Assembly: GCA_036346395.1 (NCBI GenBank) | Contig: CM070606.1 | Span: forward strand, 22,306,915 to 22,370,914 | Source: Hsuehochloa calcarea | Taxonomy: Eukaryota > Streptophyta > Magnoliopsida > Poales > Poaceae | Reading direction: 5' to 3' | DNA: 64,000 nucleotides | Translations under genes and position numbers: made by a program | In this document: piece after piece, positions 58,201 through 64,000 of the stretch | How positions within the stretch are numbered: the first letter of the stretch is position 1 | Layout of the letters: the number at the start of each line of letters is the position of its first letter | Notes under the pieces: model-generated | Seen by the model: only the letters and a program-made list of their open reading frames with translations | The model's database searches: none | Told to the model about the DNA's origin: nothing

Positions 58201-60536
58201 ATGCTGTTAACCGCGGCAGCTTCCGGCTCGTCGCGTCTTCTTCTTCTCCCCTTGAGAACGGAAGGCGGAGCAGGAGCTCCTCTTCGTATCTGCGCGGCTA
58301 AACTGGGAGCTCTCACCACGTTCCCGCTGCACTCCACCTCCCCCACTTTCAGCTGCGGTTGCTCTCCCTCTCCCGGCGACAAGGACAGCGCCCGCGTTCT
58401 GTTCGATGTAATGCCTCAGCGACTTACCACTCGTCTTCCTGCCTCCTTGTTGCATACCATATTGTTTTTTGAATCATGGAAATAGGTTTCGCTGCTTTCC
58501 TGTTGATTTACCATGTCACTGTTGATTTCGAGTTTGAAATTTGCTTTAGTACGTTGGTAAATTGGGGCTTACCTTCGTCAAGATAGTGCAATATTGTCTG
58601 TCTATGTGTAAAAACGGGGTAGCAGAGGTTTTATTCTAGTCCGCAAGAATGCAGATTTTAATTCTATAGTGCAACTTAAATACTTTGACAGAAATTAACT
58701 TTAATAGCTAGTTTAGTTCAGTTAGTATGCTTGACTCACAGTGAGCTTATTTGCAAATTTCCTCTGTAATTCTGACAGAATAAATATCTGCAGACAATCT
58801 GATGGGTTTCTTGTGCTGTGGAAATTACTACGCAATAGCATCATGATGACACAGGGTTTAGGAACATTTGTGACTGTCTTTTTTATGGGAACAATACTAT
58901 CCTCTTGTGTTGTCCTCATTCCATTTCAAATGTGGTAATCTTTAGGTAGAATTCATTATCAGTACAAATATGGATGGTGATATGACTACTAAATTCTGAG
59001 AAGCATCTCTCAAAATTTGGTGTTCTTGGGAACATGCTTTGATATTATTGGGATTATTTATGCTCCCTTGGGTTTTGCTACCTTGAATGACTGGGATTTA
59101 TTTGCTTTCTTCGATGTGCTAAACAAGTATTTTCTGGTGTTACAATGCTCCTTGACTGCTATGTACTTAAGTGCAACTGACATGCTGCGATATAAATCAC
59201 ATTGTAATATGTTATTTCTGTGATGACATCATAGGAATATTCAGTTCTCTCTCCAGACATTCCATGGGAGGTTGAGGACATATGGAGAACATTTGCAGCA
59301 TATTTCTTTATCTTGCATATCCCCTTGAGCTTTGGAGGACTTGGTGTGGTGGCCAAAGTGCTACATTGCCCCTCACTTGACCCACTGACTACAGTAAGTG
59401 GTAACTTTTTGTTAATTCATTGTTTCAATTCACTCATCTAAATAAACTTTTTTATCTGCTCCTTTCAGTTTCGAATTACAATATTTTCTGTGGGCCATAC
59501 TTTCTACACCATGACATACTCTGTCAATGCAGGTTGTTTCCACAGTCATGCTTCAATTAGTAGAGCTTACTTTGGCCTTAGCTCTGCTACAGTACATTGC
59601 AAAGCCACATCATGAAGTCCAGACCTTCTTTGTTGGGAAGCTTTCTATGCAGCGGAGTTGGGTGAAAGAAACTGTATTAGGGTTCGGATTTTTTATGACC
59701 TTGGTTTCACTCACATCCTTCATAGCTGACAAATTGATAGGATCTGAGGTCAGTGCAATCCAAGCACTCAAATCCCAGTCCTGCTGTCATTTTTGTCCCT
59801 CTCATATGTTGCTTCAGTCTTGCTCACTTATGGTACCATAGCTTTACAATCTACTAGTATATTGTCTTCACTTTGTTACGGGTTTATTAAATGACATCTA
59901 TCTATATCTTTCAAATGGTATCATAGAAATGTGTCTTTCCGTGAAAAGATGCCTTTTCACGAAACAATGCATTTGGTTTCGCAAGCTTCCACCCTTTCAA
60001 CTAGAAGCTGTCTAATCAAATAATCTCTTTAGTGTTTAAGATCCAAGGGTTGATATGTTAATTCAATTCGATTGAATGGCTACCGTTTCAAAGGTGACGT
60101 GGCATAATGAGGATGCTGCATTAGGAATCAATTTTGGAGTAAAGAAGGATTAGAACGAGCTAATTATTTGTTCATTCTATTTAAATTATTGCAGGATGCA
60201 TTCGATCCTATATTAAAGGAAATCCTTTCTGACGGTCCAACTTCTAGTCTAGTCTGTTTCTTTCTCTACTGTGTGATTGCTCCATTGTCAGAAGAAACCA
60301 TCTATCGCGGGTTCCTTTTGACAGCCCTGTCTTCCTCAATGAAATGGTGGGACGCTGTCATGGTAAGTTCACTTATGTTCAGTGTAGCACACCTCTCCGG
60401 GAAAAGTTTCTTTCAATTGTTCGTCATTGGATGTATCACAGGGTTAGCTTATTGCCGAACTGGAAATTTGGCTGCTGCATTCACCATTCACTCTTTGTAT
60501 AATGCAGTGATATTGTTCACCACTTTAATGTCTTGA
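58201..60536 (+). CDS. CPBP (CAAX/Abi-type) intramembrane protease, probable plastid protein, 4 exons
   Basis: Exons are 58201-58407, 59235-59393, 59533-59748 and 60195-60536 (69, 53, 72 and 113 codons). All introns are GT...AG and phase 0, giving 307 residues. The first 60 or so residues are Ala/Ser/Leu-rich with few acids, as in a plastid transit peptide. Hydrophobic segments follow at about 87-111, 123-142, 167-187, 213-240 and 248-306. The CPBP motifs are all present: E227-E228-x3-R232 (EETIYR), F256-x3-H260 (FSVAH) and H293-x3-N297 (HSLYN), the glutamate/histidine set of this metalloprotease-like family. The Arabidopsis relative is, as I recall, SNOWY COTYLEDON 4, needed for chloroplast light acclimation; this is not proven here. 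There are no frameshifts, in contrast to all neighbours. The start is the first ATG in frame with the transit peptide. Confidence 0.92.
58408..59234 (+). other. Intron 1 of the protease gene
   Basis: 827 bp, donor GTAATG and acceptor ...ACATCATAG. A 65-codon frame at 58741-58938 inside it is probably chance. No MITE was recognised in it. Confidence 0.85.
59749..60194 (+). other. Intron 3 of the protease gene, with a small hairpin
   Basis: 446 bp, donor GTCAGT and acceptor TTATTGCAG. It contains a perfect 9-bp hairpin (cgtgaaaag-atgc-cttttcacg, about 59940-59961). The 'atccaagggttgatat' segment near 60040 recalls MITE-derived DNA, but no termini could be set. Confidence 0.75.
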
Positions 60537-61215
60537 ACATTTTCCGGGCCATAAAGTGAATGAAATACCTCTTCCTTGTTTTACGGCTTTTGCCACACTT
60601 CTTGCATCATTTAGCAGTTTAATATTGTTTAACACGAACCAGCATCTGACAAATTTGGGGAACATACCTTATAGTGTTGGCTTAAGTATATATTTTGAAC
60701 AGAGTGGTATGAATAAGGTTGCAGCACGTGTATCTTTTGAACATAGAACGGCCACAGTAGAAGAAGGGAGTAATTATAATAGGTTCACACAGACATATAT
60801 AGAGGCTGTGACTCGTGAACGGAAATGTCTTGATTGGAAGATTTCTGGTAGTGACTAGTAAAAAGTAATAATTTTGGGCTTGCCGCGTGGGTTCGGCCCA
60901 TTCCTTGCCGTGAAGAAATACCATGTCCAGCATATGAAATGGATCCTCAAAAAATTTCATGTGCATGAGCTCCATTGACAGCTAGCTATTATTGATGGAA
61001 AGTGAGTTATCAAGATCATTCCTTGACAAGAAGTTATTAGTTTTTGCAAGATATTAAAATATCAATTCTACATTGTGTAACCTCCAAGAAAGTAATCCTG
61101 AGTGGGATTCAATAGTAAGAACAAAGAGTAGAGATACTCCCCGAGTAATAACCCCCACTGTGGTGACATCGTGCCCATTACCATGCACTCCTCCACGACA
61201 CCTGGTCCCTTGTTA
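60537..61215 (+). other. 3' untranslated and intergenic region after the protease gene
   Basis: The 100-codon frame at 60556-60858 starts only 20 bp after the stop codon, has no recognised domain and is taken as 3' UTR. A possible poly(A) signal (AATAAG) is at about 60714. From 60860 the sequence is unremarkable; TGTAACCTCC at 61076 could be an LTR start. Confidence 0.5.
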
Positions 61216-62700
61216 TCTACACTAATAAAGATTAGGGTTTACCATGCGCAGCGGGGTAATCGTCCCACCGCACCCACGTACGATGGGTTTTCTCCTCACA
61301 TTTTCTGCGCTCCCCGTGTTCCCCTCGCAGAAGCCTCCGCCCGACTCCTCTCCTCCAACTGTCGCCTCCCCTGCGTTGCCCACCTCCTCCCCTTCGCCCA
61401 TGTGTTTTTTGCACTCCTCCCGTTCCCCAAGCAGAAGCCTCTGCCGGCCTCCTCCAACCAACCCTGCGCTGCCGCCGTCGCCACCACCATCCCCGCCGGC
61501 TCACTCCACTCCCTGGCACCATGTCGCTGCCTGTCACCCCTATCTGATCCCTCATCATCGCCCGCGTCCGCGTCATCATCCATAGTCACCAACCACGATG
61601 ATGCCAACTCCCATCGCTTCGGCACCTTTGTACCCCACCGCAGCCGCCCCGCCTCATGGTCGCGCCACGCACCACCTCCATCCACTCTCCTCCCCTCCAT
61701 TCCCCAAATCCCTAGTCCTCTGCTTCCTTCATGGTGGCTCGACCGTGATGCACGCCATTGCGTGCTGTCGTCGCCTCCTCTAGAGAGCCTATACAACCAC
61801 CACCATGTTCTTCAACGTCGCCTCGATGCCCTACATGGAACGGCCATGCCTTCGTCATGCTTTCCGCATCGGCTGCCGCCTTCGTCCCTACCCTCCGGCC
61901 AACCCTGAGATTCTTTCCCAAGGCCTACCGCATCACACTATTTTCCAGGCCATACCGAGCAAAAGCCCTCAGTCGATTTCACTTTTCCCCCACAAGGGCA
62001 CACCGCACACCGCATCCCGTTCTTCCCCAACTCTGACCGAATCCGCCTCCACTGCTGCCATTTCTTCTCCGATAAGCTCCTCTTCGATTCCTTCCTCTTG
62101 GAGCATCTCCACACCTCCCTCTACCTTTTCTAGTCAGTGACTCACGCCCCCATCTTCCGCAGAGCCGCTACACCATGAGGCTTGTCGCACCGCCTCGGGC
62201 TCACTCCACTGACCCCACCTCGGCCGCCTCACACTGCTGCTGCCACCCCGGTGAGCTCCCCTTGCCCCCATGAAGCTCGTTCTCCCCCCTATGCTTCCCC
62301 CCTCTCCCCCTCTAGCACCGCCACAACGCCTTCTTCCCCAAGGCCAGTCGCCTATCACCGCCATTGCACCCCCATCGAGCGTTTCCAGCCGCGCCACCAC
62401 CATCGATTGCACTCGCCTCCCCCTGTCGGTTTAATTTTTCCATCCACCATGGCCTTCATCCTTCCCCTCGCCAGCGCCGTGACCTCCACGGTCGACATGG
62501 CTACCTCCCCTGTTTCGTTCCCTCTTACTCTCTCTCTCTCTCTCTGTGTGTGTGTGTACCCTCCACATGAATGTGGATGAATGAATGGCAATCGGGGCCC
62601 ATCTGTAAGAGACTAGCTGAAGGAGTGTGTTGTAGGAATGTTCCACTAACAATGGGACGCACTCAGTTAGGGGGGCATTGTAAGTGGCAAAATCGAATTT
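61216..62700 (+). repeat. GC-rich repeat, copy 1, with Helitron-like 5' end
   Basis: It starts tctacactaataaagatta after an A, like many grass Helitrons. A GC-rich block follows (61260-62500), then a (CT)n(GT)n run at 62528-62558. The end (agaatgt/aggaatgttccactaacaatggg near 62640) matches, in reverse, the tail of LTR D near 54490, so this block is related to LTR D. No Helitron 3' hairpin was found; LTR origin is equally possible. Pro/Ser-rich frames here are not genes. Confidence 0.45.
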
Positions 62701-63241
62701 AACTAACCTAATTAAAGAACTAATGAAAGGATGTTAAACCTAATAGTTAAAGAGTAGATAAAAATAAACAGTGGGGTAATGACATTTAATTAAGAGGCCA
62801 AGTTTAAATTAGGAACTATACCCAAGTGACAATAGATATAATGATAATGGATAATGATAAATCAATATATCATTATATGAAAATGTTAGTAAACGAGACA
62901 CAAGTAGAATGATCAGTGAGCCATAGGGTGTTAACCCTCTCAAAGTACTTTCAATATTATACGTACATAGCATTGTGTCCCACATAATCATATGCTAAGT
63001 AGGTTACCTAAGGTTTATCAGGCAAATGGATCCTCGTTTGGTGCTTTGTGGATCATAGTGCTTATTAGGTAACCTAGGGTGTAGCTACTCATCGCAAGTA
63101 GTTTAGCAAATTATGGTTGATAGAGGATGATAGTGATAGATTGTTAACAACAGGTGGACCCCCCTTATTAGCTTAATAACAAAAAGTTAGTTACTAAGGT
63201 TGTAGCTAAGTTTGGCATAATCATTATATATTTCTTATATT
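62701..63241. other. AT-rich intergenic stretch
   Basis: No gene, no clear repeat ends. The word taggtaaccta appears inverted/direct around 63000-63075 (gtaggttacctaaggt and ttaggtaacctagggt). Confidence 0.4.
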
Positions 63242-63475
63242 TCTTTACCAATAAAGATTGGGGTTTACCCCCATGCAGCGAGAGCAATCATCCCACCCAC
63301 CACACGTACGCCTAAAATCAGATTTTCTCCTCGCTTTTTCTATGCTCCCCCCGTTCCCCTCACATAAGCCTCCGCTTGCCTCCTCCCCTACGACCGTCAC
63401 CTCACCCTCACCGCTCACCGCCTCCCCTTCACCCGCGCCGCCCTCGCCACTGCCGCCACCGCCTATGACATAATT
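63242..63475 (+). repeat. GC-rich repeat, copy 2 (truncated)
   Basis: It repeats the start of copy 1: ataaagatt.gggtttacc, then aatc.tccca, cacgtacg, gttcccctc and aagcctccgc in the same order. It begins tctttaccaataaag and breaks off near 63475. Confidence 0.6.
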
Positions 63476-63540
63476 TGATAGCCATTTATGGATTCTAGAA
63501 ATGTATCATAATTTTTTTTTGTATTTTTCCACACATCTAA

Positions 63541-64000
63541 TGATACAGGGTCGTCCGATCTTCTCGACATAGGATCGAGTACTCATGTGACTCTCTTGAA
63601 TCGTAGTGATCTTTCGTTGCCCGTACAAGGATTAGCATTCTATAATTCGCAAGACCACACGCGCTGATTCCACCGATCACCAAGCTCCCAATTACAGCGA
63701 GAAGGTTGAATGATCTTGATCGAACTCCCAATTCCCCCTTCGAGTTGGTTCGGCCAACAAGCAAGAACAAGAGCAAATTGTAATCTATTATTTCTGAATA
63801 ATAATGGTCTAAGGGATACAAAGGAGGGGACGACGGTACTTATGGCACCGCTCCACAACTCACGCGCGGCGTAGGGCTGCCTGGACATGTGTTCAGCCAA
63901 GATGGCCGAACCCAACTCTAATTAGGCAAATAATTCCAAATCCAACTCCTAATCCCTAATACATAGTTTTCGAATTTACTATTCATGACATGTACTCTTC
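63541..64000 (-). repeat. End of an LTR related to the gag-only element, running off the window
   Basis: The minus strand ends at 63541 with gtcgagaagatcggacgaccctgtatca, cut here into the words gtcgagaagatcgg and ccctgtatca. The gag-only LTR ends with gtcgagaagatcgg and ccccgcatca. No primer-binding site follows at 63540, so it is a 3' or solo LTR. Its start lies beyond the right edge. Minus frames at 63537-63915 are not genes. Confidence 0.65.

Noticed and set aside
58741..58938. 65-codon frame inside intron 1 with a hydrophobic end
   Set aside because: It is bordered by good splice sites that join exons 1 and 2 in phase, and it has no family motif.
60556..60858. 100-codon frame just after the protease stop codon
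   Set aside because: Most likely 3' UTR; no domain and no promoter of its own.
61171..62591. 245- and 166-codon frames downstream of the protease gene
   Set aside because: Low-complexity Ser/Pro/His or Gly/Arg composition, open on both strands within a repeat.
1..64000. tRNA, rRNA or microRNA genes
   Set aside because: No cloverleaf with A and B boxes, no rRNA core sequence and no convincing long stem-loop precursor were seen; only short tRNA-complementary primer sites.

Overview
The window is plant nuclear DNA from a grass (Poaceae). A rice-type genome (Oryza or a close relative) is my best guess. The grounds are the retrotransposon families, the NLR relic, and one four-exon host gene with plant-style splice sites and a plastid-type leader. 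No bacterial or viral gene organisation is present. Most of the window is LTR retrotransposon sequence, much of it nested.

Layout. 1-5498: two long GC-rich Gypsy-type LTRs, both on the minus strand. 5499-6048: a Copia-type LTR piece. 6049-6464: an NLR disease-resistance relic (LRR part), cut off on both sides by retroelements. 6465-9420: the 3' end of a Sirevirus-like Copia element (element Z). 9421-51010: the scattered pieces of an older Copia element (element C), split by two large insertions. The first is a minus-strand Sirevirus-like Copia element (element Y, 9571-39111, target duplication agatc). The second is a chromodomain Gypsy element (39262-50756, target duplication tggaa). Element Y is itself split by a plus-strand Sirevirus-like element (17172-29132, target duplication caagc) and by a short gag-only Gypsy-like element (31618-36331). 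The plus-strand element in turn contains a solo LTR (23650-25628, target duplication cctct). 51011-57771: further LTR sequence, including a solo LTR with target duplication caagg. 57772-57924: a 153-bp Mutator-type MITE with a 9-bp target duplication.

The only intact host gene lies at 58201-60536 on the plus strand. Its four exons all join in phase 0 and encode a 307-residue CPBP/CAAX-type intramembrane protease with a probable plastid transit peptide. A G-box palindrome sits about 100 bp before its start codon. Downstream are a pair of related repeats and, at the window edge, the end of one more LTR.

I found no convincing new multi-gene system. The points most worth following are: (i) LTR families whose arrays use different inner bases but share one CGG-N5-CCG palindrome frame; (ii) LTR pairs that agree closely in AT-rich parts but disagree by small indels around CG and CAG/CTG sites, which may be a sequencing artefact linked to methylation; (iii) a CxxC-in-coiled-coil array with about 26-residue spacing in Sirevirus gag; (iv) the gag-only element, with an odd left junction, a 91-nt pure-purine leader and two unrecognised reading frames; (v) the intact protease gene. 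All of this was read by eye without database searches.
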